Source: Micromonospora lupini str. Lupac 08
GTDB lineage: Bacteria > Actinomycetota > Actinomycetes > Mycobacteriales > Micromonosporaceae
Length of the DNA stretch: 60,510 nt
Direction: 5' to 3'
Assembly: GCF_000297395.2 (NCBI RefSeq)
Contig: NZ_HF570108.1
Location: 4,307,300-4,367,809, forward strand
Positions 35,638 to 44,099 of this stretch are shown here, piece by piece. The stretch's first letter is position 1. Every line of letters begins with the position of its first letter. Under the pieces are notes generated by a model that had not been told where the DNA came from, did not search any database, and was given only the letters and a program-made list of their open reading frames with translations. Made by a program: the position numbers and the translations under genes.

Positions 35638-36840
35638 ATGAACGCGCCGGGATTCTCGACATGGTGGGTACGCCTGGGTCAGCTCGCCGGTCTGGCGGCG
35701 CTGGCCCTGCTCGGTGCCTTCGATCTGCGCTATGGCCTCTACACCGGGGCGAGCGCGTTCGAAGCCCTGCGCGCGCTGGGGCAGGTGGTGTTGGCGGTGC
35801 TGACCGCGGTGGTCTGGCTGCCCGTGCACCGGCAGGGGTCCCGGTCGTTGCCGCTCGCGGCGTTCGTGCTCGGCGCGATCTCACTCGCCGTCACCTTCGG
35901 CTTCGTGGTGCTCAGCGCGAGCGGACGTTATCTGTTCGGCGGCAGCTGGGGGCTGGCCGAGTCCGCCGGGATGATCGCGGTGGTGTTCGTGGTGACCCGG
36001 TGGGGCGCGGCGCGGCTCGCTCCGTGGGCGGCGGTGCTCGCCGCGCTCGCCGCCGCCGCGTTGCCGCTGCGCGCCGGCACCGAGTACGTCTACGTGATCT
36101 TCGGGCTGCTTCAGGCGCTGGCCGCGGTCGGCGCCGCCGCCATCGGGATCTACCTGCGCGTCGTCGCCGCCGGGCGGGAGCGGGCCATCGCGCTGGTACG
36201 GGCCGAGCAGCGCGCCGAGTTCGCGCGCGACCTGCACGACTTCATCGCCCACCACGTGACAGGCATCGTGGTGCAGGCGCAGGGCGCCCGGTTCGTCGCC
36301 GAGCAGGACCCGCAACGGGTGATCGTCGCGCTGGAGCAGATCGAGCGAGCCGGCGCGGAGACGATGGCCTCGATGCGGCGGATGGTCGGCGTTCTGCGCA
36401 ATCCGGACGCCCCTCCGGACGCCCCGCTGGCCCCGCTGGCCGGCGTGGCCGATCTCGCGCCGCTGCTGGAGGGCCACAACGGCACCACGACCACACCGGC
36501 CCGGCTGTACGTCGACGGCCCGCTCGACGGGCTGCCGGTGGAGGTGTCGACGTCGGCGTACCGGGTGGTGATGGAGGGGCTGACCAACGCCCGCCAGCAC
36601 GCCCCGGACGCCCGGTCGGTGGCCGTGTCCGTGCGTCGTACGCCGGACTGGCTCCTGGTCCGGGTCGCCGACGACGGCGCGACCCCGCGGTCCGCTCCGG
36701 CCCGGGGGCACGGCTTCGGTCTGCTCGGCCTCACCGAGCGGGTACGCGCCCTCGGCGGCACGATCACCGCCGGGCCGGGCATCTCCGGCGGCTGGGTGCT
36801 CGACGCCGCGTTCCCGCTGCGGACGGCGGTGGCCCGATGA
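35638..36840 (+). CDS. sensor histidine kinase, NarL/DesK type (HisKA_3)
   Basis: 400 aa. Four or five N-terminal TM helices occupy residues about 12-180. The phosphoacceptor helix has DLHDFIAHHVTGI near residue 203 (His of the HisKA_3 domain). The HATPase domain at about 310-395 shows the N-box in MEGLTNARQHAP and a G-box around RGHGFGLLGLTERV. A TACGCT sequence 8 nt before the ATG at 35638 suggests a leaderless or near-leaderless transcript. The stop codon overlaps the response-regulator start (ATGA). The divergent ABC exporter is the likely target operon; intramembrane-sensing kinases of this sort often detect cell-envelope stress. Confidence 0.92.
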   Translation: MNAPGFSTWWVRLGQLAGLAALALLGAFDLRYGLYTGASAFEALRALGQVVLAVLTAVVWLPVHRQGSRSLPLAAFVLGAISLAVTFGFVVLSASGRYLFGGSWGLAESAGMIAVVFVVTRWGAARLAPWAAVLAALAAAALPLRAGTEYVYVIFGLLQALAAVGAAAIGIYLRVVAAGRERAIALVRAEQRAEFARDLHDFIAHHVTGIVVQAQGARFVAEQDPQRVIVALEQIERAGAETMASMRRMVGVLRNPDAPPDAPLAPLAGVADLAPLLEGHNGTTTTPARLYVDGPLDGLPVEVSTSAYRVVMEGLTNARQHAPDARSVAVSVRRTPDWLLVRVADDGATPRSAPARGHGFGLLGLTERVRALGGTITAGPGISGGWVLDAAFPLRTAVAR

Positions 36841-37475
36841 TCCGGGTGCTGATCGCCGACGACCAGGCGATGGTCCGGACCGGCTTCAGCATGATCATCG
36901 GCGCGCAGCCGGACATGGCGGTGGTCGGCGAGGCCGCCGACGGGGTCGCCGCCGTCGAGATGGCCCGGCGACTGCGCCCGGACGTGGTGCTGCTGGACAT
37001 CCGCATGCCCCGCCTCGACGGCCTGGAGGCGCTGCGGCTGCTCGCCGGGCCGGGCGTCGCCGACCCGGTGCGGGTGGTCGTGGTCACGACCTTCGACCTC
37101 GACGAGTACGTGCACACGGCGCTGGCCAACGGTGCCTGCGGCTTCCTCCTGAAGGACTCCGGCCCGGCGCTGCTCGTCGAGGCGGTCCGCGCGGCCGTCT
37201 CCGGCGACGCGCTGATCAGCCCGTCCATCACCGTACGGCTGCTGGAGCACCTCAGCCCACCCACCGCGCCGCGGGACGACGCCGGCCTGTCCCCGCGCGA
37301 ACTCGACGTCGTGAAGCTCGTCGCGCGGGGCCTGACCAACGCCGAGATCGCCGGTCAGCTCTTCATCGCTGTCGGCACCGTCAAGACCCACCTCGCCAGC
37401 GTGCAGACGAAGCTCCCGGCCCGCAACCGCGTCGAGATCGCCGCCTGGGCCTGGGAACGCCGCCTCGTCGGCTAG
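36837..37475 (+). CDS. response regulator, NarL/FixJ (LuxR HTH) family
   Basis: 212 aa. The receiver domain occupies residues 1-118 with the acidic pair Asp8/Asp9, phosphoacceptor Asp54 in VVLLDIRMP, the Thr of VVTTFD and the Lys of FLLKDS. The LuxR-type HTH at about 145-205 has LSPRELDVVKLVARGLTNAEIA and GTVKTHLASV in pieces. It is translated with the kinase gene by a 4-bp ATGA overlap. It probably activates the divergent ABC exporter and its own operon. Confidence 0.94.
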   Translation: MIRVLIADDQAMVRTGFSMIIGAQPDMAVVGEAADGVAAVEMARRLRPDVVLLDIRMPRLDGLEALRLLAGPGVADPVRVVVVTTFDLDEYVHTALANGACGFLLKDSGPALLVEAVRAAVSGDALISPSITVRLLEHLSPPTAPRDDAGLSPRELDVVKLVARGLTNAEIAGQLFIAVGTVKTHLASVQTKLPARNRVEIAAWAWERRLVG

Positions 37476-37500
37476 ACCACAGCACACCCTGCAACGGCCC

Positions 37501-37560
37501 GCGCCAGGGCAGCACGCACCAGGGCAGCACGCGCCAGGGCGGCACGCGCCAGGGCGGCAC
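37501..37560. repeat. four tandem 15-bp repeats
   Basis: Units of GCGCCAGGGCAGCAC with one or two substitutions, at 37501, 37516, 37531 and 37546. They lie 26 nt after the response-regulator stop and outside any convincing gene. Confidence 0.85.
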
Positions 37561-37746
37561 GGCAGCGACCCGGCGGTGGCCCGGCATGGCCGGGTCGCCC
37601 GGCAGCGACGCGTCGGCGGCCGCAGGAGGAGGTGGCAGGTGTGGTTCGGAGCCTTTGGAGCTGATGCCGTGAACGAATCAGCGGCACACCGTCGCCGCGA
37701 GCAAGCCGAGCCGTCCCGACCGCACGCGCCCCGGCCCCGCCCGCCC

Positions 37747-37874
37747 GTCCGCCTGTCCGTCCGTCTGTCCGCCTGTCCGCCTGTCCGCCTGTCCGCCTGT
37801 CCGTCCGTCTGTCCGCCTGTCCGGCCGTCTGTCCGCCTGTCCGCCTGTCCGTCCGTCTGTCGGTCCGTCCGTCC
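37747..37874. repeat. tetranucleotide microsatellite-like array
   Basis: 128 bp made of 32 four-base units (GTCC, GCCT, GTCT, single GGCC and GTCG) in strict 4-nt register, with a dominant 8-bp composite GTCCGCCT. Every frame translates as low-complexity sequence. The 622-nt gap 37476-38097 holds this array, the 15-bp repeats and the promoter region of the next gene, but no gene I can support. Confidence 0.9.
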
Positions 37875-38097
37875 GCACGATCCACCCGCGCCCACCGCCC
37901 GTCCGCTGGCGATGTCGTGAAACGAATCAGCTCGAAAGGGAGTGACGACACCTCGCCCGCCGGCGCGAGCGGCAGCCGGGAAGCCACGCGACCGGGCGCC
38001 CACGGCGACGGGGCGTCCTTCCGCTCGCCGGTGGCCTAGCATCGACGGCAGTGAATCACGGGGCCCGCTGCGGACAACCGGAGGCGAGGGATTCATC

Positions 38098-39150
38098 GTG
38101 CGCGATCATCCAATCCGAAGTAGGCGCCGGCCGAGGGCTGTCGCCGTACTCGCCGTCGCCGCACTGATGGCCGCGCTGGGCACGGTGGGCGCGATCGGCG
38201 GGCCGGGCGCGAGCCCGGCGTACGCCGCAGCGGACGACACCGAGTCGCCCACCGCCCCCGGCCCGATCGCGGTCGTGGCCAGCGGCACCACCTGGCTTGA
38301 GCTGACCTGGGCCGCGTCGACCGACAACGTGGGCGTGGTCGGTTACGCGGTCTCGGCGCGGTTCGAGGACAACGGCCGGACGTGGTCGACCGACACCACC
38401 AGCATCCGCATCACCGACCTGGGGCCGTCGCGCACCTACATCTTCAGCGTCGCCGGGCTGGACGCGGCGGGAAACCGCTCGCCGTCGAGCCCGACGCTGC
38501 GGTTGACCATGGCACCGGGCGACGACCAGGCGCCGAGCGCACCGGGCCAGCCGGTCGCGTACGACGTCGCCGCCACCCTGGTGTGGCTACGCTGGGCCCC
38601 CTCGGTCGAGAACGTCGTGCTCGACCGGTACGAGGTGTACCGGGTCGACGCCGGCGGTCAGCTGACCCTCGTCAGGGAGCTGTACCAGTTCCCGCCCCGT
38701 CCCACCGACACCCAGGTCAGCGGGTTGTCGCCGAGCACTACGTACACCTTCGTGGTCCGTGCCCGCGACGAGGCGGGCAACTGGTCGGCGCTGTCGCCGC
38801 CGGTCACCGTGACCACCCTGCCGCCCCCGCCGAGCTGCGCGGTCCGCACCGTCGTCCGACAGAGGTCGGGCGGCTTCGTGGCGTACGTCTCCGTCAGCAA
38901 CACCGGCACGACGGCGGTGAACGGCTGGACGATGACCTGGCGGTTCTGGGCCAGTCAGGAGTTGCGGGCCCTCTGGGGCGCGCAGGTCATCGACCGACCG
39001 AACAACGGTTACCTGCGGGTTCGCAACACCGGCCACAACGCGGTGATCAGGCCCGGCGGCACCGTGTCACTGGGCGTCGTCGCCACCGGTACGCAACTGC
39101 CCGAGGAGGTGACGCTGAACGGCGGCACCTGCGTGGTGGCAGACGAGTAA
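38098..39150 (+). CDS. secreted FnIII-FnIII-CBM2-type carbohydrate-binding protein
   Basis: 350 aa. The GTG at 38098 has GGAGGCGAGGG at 7 nt and opens a signal peptide (RRRPRAVAVLAVAALMAAL, cleavage near AYAA, residue about 41). Two fibronectin type III modules follow (about 45-135 and 140-235), each with TWLELTWAAS/VWLRWAPS and TYIFSVAGLDAAGN/TYTFVVRARDEAGN patterns. The C-terminal about 110 residues are a CBM2-family module with terminal Cys pair (CAVRTVV...NGGTC) and NGWTMTWRF. No catalytic domain is visible. It may be a scaffold, an adhesin for cellulose or a truncated exoenzyme. Confidence 0.85.
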   Translation: MRDHPIRSRRRPRAVAVLAVAALMAALGTVGAIGGPGASPAYAAADDTESPTAPGPIAVVASGTTWLELTWAASTDNVGVVGYAVSARFEDNGRTWSTDTTSIRITDLGPSRTYIFSVAGLDAAGNRSPSSPTLRLTMAPGDDQAPSAPGQPVAYDVAATLVWLRWAPSVENVVLDRYEVYRVDAGGQLTLVRELYQFPPRPTDTQVSGLSPSTTYTFVVRARDEAGNWSALSPPVTVTTLPPPPSCAVRTVVRQRSGGFVAYVSVSNTGTTAVNGWTMTWRFWASQELRALWGAQVIDRPNNGYLRVRNTGHNAVIRPGGTVSLGVVATGTQLPEEVTLNGGTCVVADE

Positions 39151-39203
39151 CGCTCGCGTCCGGGGTCTGGCGTCGACGGCGACAACTTGCGACGCTAACG
39201 CTC

Positions 39204-40607
39204 GTGTATGACTACGACCTGTTGGTGCTGGGCTCCGGACCCAGCGGTCAGAAGGCCGCGATCGCCGCCGCGAAGCTCGGCAGGCGGGTCGGCATCGTGG
39301 ACCGCCGCGACATGATCGGTGGGGTGTGCATCAACACCGGCACCGTCCCGTCCAAGACGCTGCGCGAGGCGGTGCTCTATCTGACCGGCCTGAGCCAGCG
39401 CGACCTGTACGGCAGCAGCTACCGGGTCAAGGAGGACATCACGGTCAGCGACCTGGCCGCCCGTACGCAGCACGTGATCACCCGACAGACCGACGTCATC
39501 CGCAACCAACTCGCCCGCAACCGGGTCGCGATGATCACCGGGACCGGACGCTTCGCGGACGCGCACTCCATCTGGGTCGACGCCGGCTCCGGGCGCGAGT
39601 CGAAGGTGACGTTCGACAAGGCGGTGATCGCGGCCGGCACCCGCCCGGCCCGCCCGGACAGCGTCGACTTCGACGACCGGACCATCGTGGACTCCGACGG
39701 CGTCATCAACCTCCAGGCCGTCCCCCGCAGCATGGTCGTGGTCGGCGCCGGCGTGATCGGCATGGAGTACGCGTCGATGTTCGCCGCCCTCGGCACCAAG
39801 GTGACAGTCGTGGAGCGCCGCGAGCGGATGCTCGAGTTCTGCGACGACGAGATCGTGGAGTCGCTGAAGTACCACCTGCGCGACCTGTCGGTGGCGTTCC
39901 GCTTCGGCGAGGAGGTCGCCGCGGTGGAGAAGCACCAGACGGCGGCGCTGTGCATCCTCAAGAGCGGCAAGAAGATCGTCGCGGACACCGTCATGTACTC
40001 GGCCGGCCGGCAGGGCCAGACCGACGACCTGGCGTTGGAGGCGGCCGGCCTGGAGGCGGACCGGCGCGGCCGGATCGCCGTCGACGCCAACTACCGCACC
40101 CCGGTCGACAACATCTACGCGGTGGGCGACGTGATCGGCTTCCCGGCGTTGGCGTCCACGTCGATGGAGCAGGGCCGGCTGGCCGCGCAGCACGCCTGCG
40201 GCGAGCCGATCCGGGAGATGCACGGCCTGCAACCGATCGGCATCTACACCATCCCGGAGATCAGTTTCGTCGGTCAGACCGAGGCCGAGCTGACCGACGC
40301 GTCGACACCCTTCGAGGTGGGCATCGCGCGCTACCGCGAGTTGGCCCGTGGCCAGATCGTGGGCGACTCGTACGGGATGTTGAAGCTGCTCGTCTCCCCC
40401 GAGGACGGGCGGTTGCTGGGGGTGCACGTCTTCGGCACCGCGGCCACCGAGATCGTCCACATCGGGCAGGCGGTGATCGGCTGCGGTGGCACGATCGACT
40501 ACCTGGTCGACGCCGTGTTCAACTATCCGACCCTGGCCGAGGCGTACAAGGTCGCCGCGTTGGACGCCTCCAACAAGATTCGCAACATCACCCGCATCGA
40601 CGGCTGA
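39204..40607 (+). CDS. sthA: SthA-type NAD(P) transhydrogenase / pyridine nucleotide-disulfide oxidoreductase
   Basis: 467 aa FAD enzyme that would equilibrate NADPH and NADH in the cytoplasm. FAD-binding LGSGPSGQKAAIAAA is at the N-terminus, NAD-binding VVGAGVIGMEYASMF near 175 and IYAVGDVIGFPALA near 310. The active-site segment reads GGVCINTGTVPSKTL: the second redox Cys of dihydrolipoamide dehydrogenases is absent, and the C-terminal segment has NYPTLAEAYK in place of HPTLSE. Both changes are characteristic of soluble transhydrogenases. GTG 39204 is the first in-frame start. The preceding gene is 53 nt upstream. Confidence 0.88.
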   Translation: MYDYDLLVLGSGPSGQKAAIAAAKLGRRVGIVDRRDMIGGVCINTGTVPSKTLREAVLYLTGLSQRDLYGSSYRVKEDITVSDLAARTQHVITRQTDVIRNQLARNRVAMITGTGRFADAHSIWVDAGSGRESKVTFDKAVIAAGTRPARPDSVDFDDRTIVDSDGVINLQAVPRSMVVVGAGVIGMEYASMFAALGTKVTVVERRERMLEFCDDEIVESLKYHLRDLSVAFRFGEEVAAVEKHQTAALCILKSGKKIVADTVMYSAGRQGQTDDLALEAAGLEADRRGRIAVDANYRTPVDNIYAVGDVIGFPALASTSMEQGRLAAQHACGEPIREMHGLQPIGIYTIPEISFVGQTEAELTDASTPFEVGIARYRELARGQIVGDSYGMLKLLVSPEDGRLLGVHVFGTAATEIVHIGQAVIGCGGTIDYLVDAVFNYPTLAEAYKVAALDASNKIRNITRIDG

Positions 40608-40687
40608 GCAACCGTTCCCTCCACGCGGCTGTCGGTGGCCTCCGTTACGGTGCCGGCACTGTTGACGTGCGGGAGGAAGAGGCAGTC

Positions 40688-41131
40688 GTGGGTGCATCCG
40701 CGTGGAGTTACTTCGTCGCGTACCAGCCAGACCTGGACGAGGCGTTGGACGCCCTGCGGGACAAGGTCTTCGCCGAGGGCGACTACTGGTGGGCCCATGG
40801 CGCCATCCCCAGTTCGGCGAGCGACTACCCCAACCGTCCCGCCACCTTGGCGGAACTCTTCAACGACGAGTTGGTACAGGAGTCCGGCACCCACTCGATC
40901 CTCGACGTCTACCGGGTGTTGGACGAGGGCGAACGGCCCGACTTCGGCACGGTTCAGCCGGTGAACGCCGCCGAGGCACTGCGCCATGCGGGCACCGAAC
41001 GGCTGACCCGTGAGCATGTGGACGCGATCGAAGGGCTGGCCGAGCGGAACTGGTTCGGCCGTTGCGCCGTCCTGCACGACGCGCAGGGCAAGCCGGAGGA
41101 GATCTACTTCTGGGGCTTCTCCGGCGACTGA
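40688..41131 (+). CDS. conserved hypothetical protein
   Basis: 147 aa, cytoplasmic, function not recognised. It is compact and rich in aromatic residues: SYFVAYQPDLDEALDALRDKVF at the N-terminus (in parts), GDYWWAHG, ESGTHSILDVYRV and a closing EEIYFWGFSGD. This resembles a family of small actinobacterial proteins of unknown role. The GTG at 40688 follows GGGAGGAAGAGG by 5 nt. It lies 80 nt after sthA and ends at a strong hairpin. Confidence 0.75.
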   Translation: MGASAWSYFVAYQPDLDEALDALRDKVFAEGDYWWAHGAIPSSASDYPNRPATLAELFNDELVQESGTHSILDVYRVLDEGERPDFGTVQPVNAAEALRHAGTERLTREHVDAIEGLAERNWFGRCAVLHDAQGKPEEIYFWGFSGD

Positions 41132-41143
41132 CGCCCGGGCCGG

Positions 41144-41178
41144 CCGGTGCGGAGGGTCCGGGCCACCCTCCGCACCGG
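41144..41178. terminator. bidirectional terminator
   Basis: Perfect 14-bp stem CCGGTGCGGAGGGT / ACCCTCCGCACCGG with a 7-nt loop, between the convergent hypothetical and CE1 esterase genes. Confidence 0.8.
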
Positions 41179-41189
41179 TCGGGGTTACG

Positions 41190-42536
41190 TCAGCCCGCCG
41201 CGCAGGTCGGGCTGAGGCTTCCTGCGGTGCCGGTGCCCTGGAAGCCGAACTCGGTGGACTGCCCCGCGCCGACCTGGCCGTTGTAGGAGACGTTCGTCCA
41301 CGTCGTCGTGCCGGTGCTCCCCCTGTTGGTGGCGCTCCAGGCGTTGGTGACTGTCGCGCCGGACGGCAACGCGATCGTCACGGTCCAACCGTTGAGAGCC
41401 GACGAGCCGGCAGTCACCCGAACGTTCGCCACGAAGCCGCCGGTCCACTGGTTGACCGTCACCGTCGCGGCGCAGTCACCCGACCCCGGAGGCGGGGTCG
41501 TGGGCGGAGGAGTGGTGGGCGGTGGGGTGGTGGGCGGAGGCGTCGTCGGCGGAGGCGTCGTCGGGGGCGGCGTCGTCGGGGGCGGCGTCGTCGGCGGGGG
41601 CGTGGTCGGTGGCGGCGTCGTGCCGTCCAGCCCGAAGAAGCGGATCACCTGAGCCGCGTCGACAGGCAGGTTGTGCGTGACGCCCTGCATGCTGATCGCC
41701 TCGACCGGCGCCATCGGACCGCTGCTGCCGTAGCGGGTGCGGGTGTACCCGGACTGCGGGGAGTCGGTGTACGTCGGGGTCTGGCTGAGCCCGTGCACGT
41801 TGGTCCACTGCTTGATCTGCTCGCCGAAGTTCGGGTAGCGCAGGGTCTCGTCGCTGGTGCCGTGCCAGATCTGCATCCGCGGTCGCCGGCCGGTGTAGCC
41901 GGGGTACGCCCCACGGACCAGGTCCCCCCACTGCTGGGCGGTCTTGATGAGCTGACCGTTCGCGCACTCGCTGTTCCACTCCGAGGCGCCCCCGGTGGCG
42001 AAGCAGGCGAACGGCACCCCGGCGAAGGACGCGCCGGCCGCGAACACGTCGGGGTAGTCGCCGAGCATGACGTTTGTCATCATCGCGCCCGACGAGGTGC
42101 CGGTGGCGAAGACGCGGTCCGGGTCGGCGGAGTACCTCTGCTTCACGTAGTCGACCATCGACATGAGCCCGACCGGGTCGCTGCCGCCACCCCGGCGCAG
42201 CGCCTGCGGTGAGGCCACGTCCCAGCACTTGCTGCTGCGGGTCACCGACGGGTAGATGACGATGAACCCGTACCGGTCGGCGAGTGACGCGTACTGCGTG
42301 CCGGAGTGGAACGCGGGACCCGATCCGGTGCAGTAGTGCAGGGCGAGCAGGATCGCCGGCCGGGACGCCACCCGGTCCGGGACGTACAGGTGCATCTGGA
42401 GGTTTGTGGGGTTGGTGCCGAAGCCGGTCACCTGGGTGAGCGTCGCCGCGGACGCCGGCGTGGCGAATGCCAGCGCGGCGGCGGCCAGTGTCACGACCGC
42501 CGTGACGACGCCGACCATCCTTGTCTTCAGTGTCAT
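41190..42536 (-). CDS. secreted CE1-type esterase (feruloyl/acetyl-xylan, PHB-depolymerase-like) with CBM2
   Basis: 448 aa. The signal peptide (MTLKTRMVG, hydrophobic core, ATPASA cleavage near residue 31) supports ATG 42536. The esterase domain covers about 33-300 with the nucleophile Ser in ATGTSSGAMM, the acid in WHGTSDETL and the His in GVTHNLP. The CYCTGSG-like ALHYCTGSG forms the oxyanion region. A long linker of about nine PPPTT repeats (15-bp DNA repeats, about 41487-41621) joins a C-terminal CBM2 (about 350-448). It would remove acetyl or feruloyl groups from xylan at the fibre surface. It is divergent from mannonate dehydratase with a shared operator. Confidence 0.88.
   Translation of the reverse strand: MTLKTRMVGVVTAVVTLAAAALAFATPASAATLTQVTGFGTNPTNLQMHLYVPDRVASRPAILLALHYCTGSGPAFHSGTQYASLADRYGFIVIYPSVTRSSKCWDVASPQALRRGGGSDPVGLMSMVDYVKQRYSADPDRVFATGTSSGAMMTNVMLGDYPDVFAAGASFAGVPFACFATGGASEWNSECANGQLIKTAQQWGDLVRGAYPGYTGRRPRMQIWHGTSDETLRYPNFGEQIKQWTNVHGLSQTPTYTDSPQSGYTRTRYGSSGPMAPVEAISMQGVTHNLPVDAAQVIRFFGLDGTTPPPTTPPPTTPPPTTPPPTTPPPTTPPPTTPPPTTPPPTTPPPGSGDCAATVTVNQWTGGFVANVRVTAGSSALNGWTVTIALPSGATVTNAWSATNRGSTGTTTWTNVSYNGQVGAGQSTEFGFQGTGTAGSLSPTCAAG
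41487..41621. repeat. 15-bp tandem repeats encoding a Thr/Pro linker
   Basis: Imperfect units of the form GGCGGCGTCGTCGGC, about nine copies, within the CE1 esterase coding sequence. They are prone to length change. Confidence 0.8.
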
Positions 42537-42654
42537 GGTTCGCGATTCCTCGGGAGAATGACGCATGGAAGGGGGGTGAGTCGAGGACTGCCCTTCGCCC
42601 GACCGTGACCGCGGCTCGCGTGACCGATGTCAGCTTCGATCGAGCACAGTCGAT

Positions 42655-42676
42655 TGTCAAGGTTTCCGGAAACCTT
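42655..42676. promoter_or_regulatory. LacI-type operator at the CE1 esterase / mannonate dehydratase divergent region
   Basis: AAGGTTTCCGGAAACCTT (42659-42676) is a perfect 18-bp palindrome with a central CpG, typical of LacI-family operators. On the minus strand its edge overlaps a consensus TTGACA -35 (42655-42660) that faces the CE1 esterase. The core TTTCCGGAAA recurs at the GH3 operon promoter. Confidence 0.7.
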
Positions 42677-42730
42677 TCGGCGCAACGGATTGGGCGGCCA
42701 CCTGCGCACGAGCACGGTCCGACGACACCG

Positions 42731-42776
42731 TTCACCATCGGTTGTCGGCGGGCTATTATCGGCACGTTCTCGATAA
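42731..42776 (+). promoter_or_regulatory. promoter of mannonate dehydratase with overlapping inverted repeat
   Basis: TTCACC (42731-42736), 17-nt spacer, TATTAT (42754-42759). TTATCG (42756-42761) and CGATAA (42771-42776) form an inverted repeat over the -10 and start region, which could bind a second regulator. The rest of the 308-nt gap between the two divergent starts shows no gene. Confidence 0.5.
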
Positions 42777-42844
42777 GCAAACCGTCCTCGCGTGACCCCC
42801 TGCGAACGTCCTCACCCGACTCCCGCAGGCACGAAGGAGATCGA

Positions 42845-44053
42845 GTGAAGATCGTCGACGCCCGGGTCATCGTGACCTGTCCGGGCCGCAACTTCGTCAC
42901 CCTCAAGATCGTCACCGACGAGGGCGTCACAGGCGTCGGGGACGCCACCCTCAACGGGCGGGAGCTGGCCGTCGCGTCGTACCTGCGCGACCACGTGGCA
43001 CCGCTGCTGATCGGCCGGGACCCCGCACGGATCGAGGACACCTGGCAGTACCTGTACCAGGGCGCGTACTGGCGGCGCGGGCCGGTCACGATGAGCGCGA
43101 TCGCCGCGGTGGACACCGCGCTGTGGGACATCAAGGGCAAGGTCGCGGGCCTGCCGGTCTACCAGTTGCTGGGCGGGCGGTCCCGCGAGGGCGTCACGGT
43201 GTACGGCCACGCCAACGGCGAGACCGTCGAGGAGGTGCTGGTCGAGGTCGCCCGCTACGTCGACCTCGGCTACCGGGCGGTCCGGGTGCAGTGCGGTGTG
43301 CCGGGGCTGCCCAAGACGTACGGGGTCAGCGCCGACAAGCTCTTCTACGAGCCGGCCGACGCGGCGCTGCCCAGCGAGGCCACCTGGTCGACGCCGCGCT
43401 ACCTGTCGCACGTGCCAGGCGTGTTCGCCCGGGTCCGCGACGAGTTCGGCCCCACCCTGCGGCTGCTGCACGACGTGCACCACCGGCTCACGCCCATCGA
43501 GGCGGCCCGGCTCGGCCAGAGTCTGGAGCCCTACGCGCTGACCTGGATGGAGGATCCGGTCCCCGCCGACCTCCAGGAGGGCTTCCGGCTGATCCGGCAG
43601 CACACGACCACCCCGATCGCCGTGGGCGAGGTCTTCAACAGCGTCTTCGACGCGGCGCAGCTCATCCGGGAGCAGCTCATCGACTACATCCGGGCCACCG
43701 TGGTGCACGCGGGCGGCATCACCCACCTGCGCCGCATCTTCGACCTCGCCGCGCTGCACCACGTCCGTAGCGGCTCACACGGCGCCACCGACCTGTCGCC
43801 CGTCTGCATGGCGGCCGCGCTCCAGCTCGACATCTCGATCCCCAACTTCGGGCTGCAGGAGTACATGCGGCACACCGCGCAGACCGACGAGGTGTTCCCG
43901 CACGGCTACCACTACGCCGACGGCTACCTGCATCCCGCCGAGACTCCCGGGCTGGGCGTCGACATCGACGAGGAGGCGGCGGCCCGCTACCCGTACGCGC
44001 CCGCGTACCTGCCGGTGAACCGGTTGGAGGACGGGACCGTACACCCCTGGTGA
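42845..44053 (+). CDS. manD: D-mannonate dehydratase, enolase superfamily (ManD)
   Basis: 402 aa, the usual length for ManD. It dehydrates D-mannonate to 2-keto-3-deoxygluconate in the glucuronate pathway. The N-terminal capping domain ends near residue 120. The barrel shows the metal ligands in LLHDVHHRLTP (Asp), WMEDPVP (Glu) and AVGEVFNS (Glu), and the His of SGSHGATDLSP. The C-terminal PHGYHYADGYLHP and GLGVDIDEE are typical. GTG 42845 has AAGGAGA 4 nt upstream. It converges on the GH67 gene, and its substrate would come from the glucuronic acid that GH67 releases. RspA-like relatives with low activity exist, so the exact specificity is probable rather than certain. Confidence 0.85.
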   Translation: MKIVDARVIVTCPGRNFVTLKIVTDEGVTGVGDATLNGRELAVASYLRDHVAPLLIGRDPARIEDTWQYLYQGAYWRRGPVTMSAIAAVDTALWDIKGKVAGLPVYQLLGGRSREGVTVYGHANGETVEEVLVEVARYVDLGYRAVRVQCGVPGLPKTYGVSADKLFYEPADAALPSEATWSTPRYLSHVPGVFARVRDEFGPTLRLLHDVHHRLTPIEAARLGQSLEPYALTWMEDPVPADLQEGFRLIRQHTTTPIAVGEVFNSVFDAAQLIREQLIDYIRATVVHAGGITHLRRIFDLAALHHVRSGSHGATDLSPVCMAAALQLDISIPNFGLQEYMRHTAQTDEVFPHGYHYADGYLHPAETPGLGVDIDEEAAARYPYAPAYLPVNRLEDGTVHPW

Positions 44054-44072
44054 GTACGACGGCGGCGGTGTT

Positions 44073-44098
44073 CCGGCCGGCCCGGTCGGGCCGGCCGG
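44073..44098. terminator. bidirectional terminator between manD and alpha-glucuronidase
   Basis: Perfect 11-bp stem CCGGCCGGCCC / GGGCCGGCCGG with a GGTC tetraloop, between convergent stop codons. Confidence 0.8.
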
Positions 44099-44099
44099 A

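Noticed and set aside
37501..37874. Possible CRISPR array
   Set aside because: Units are 4-15 bp in direct contact, with no unique spacers and no cas genes nearby.
36150..38096. Minus-strand frame with RRTDGQ-type repeats that looks like a repeat protein
   Set aside because: The repeat is the 4-bp DNA array read in frame, the rest is antisense to the kinase and response regulator, and no start with a ribosome site is seen.
41487..41621. Regular 15-bp repeats as a CRISPR or regulatory array
   Set aside because: They encode the Thr/Pro linker of the CE1 esterase in frame; the same holds for 9811-9876 and 56490-56601.
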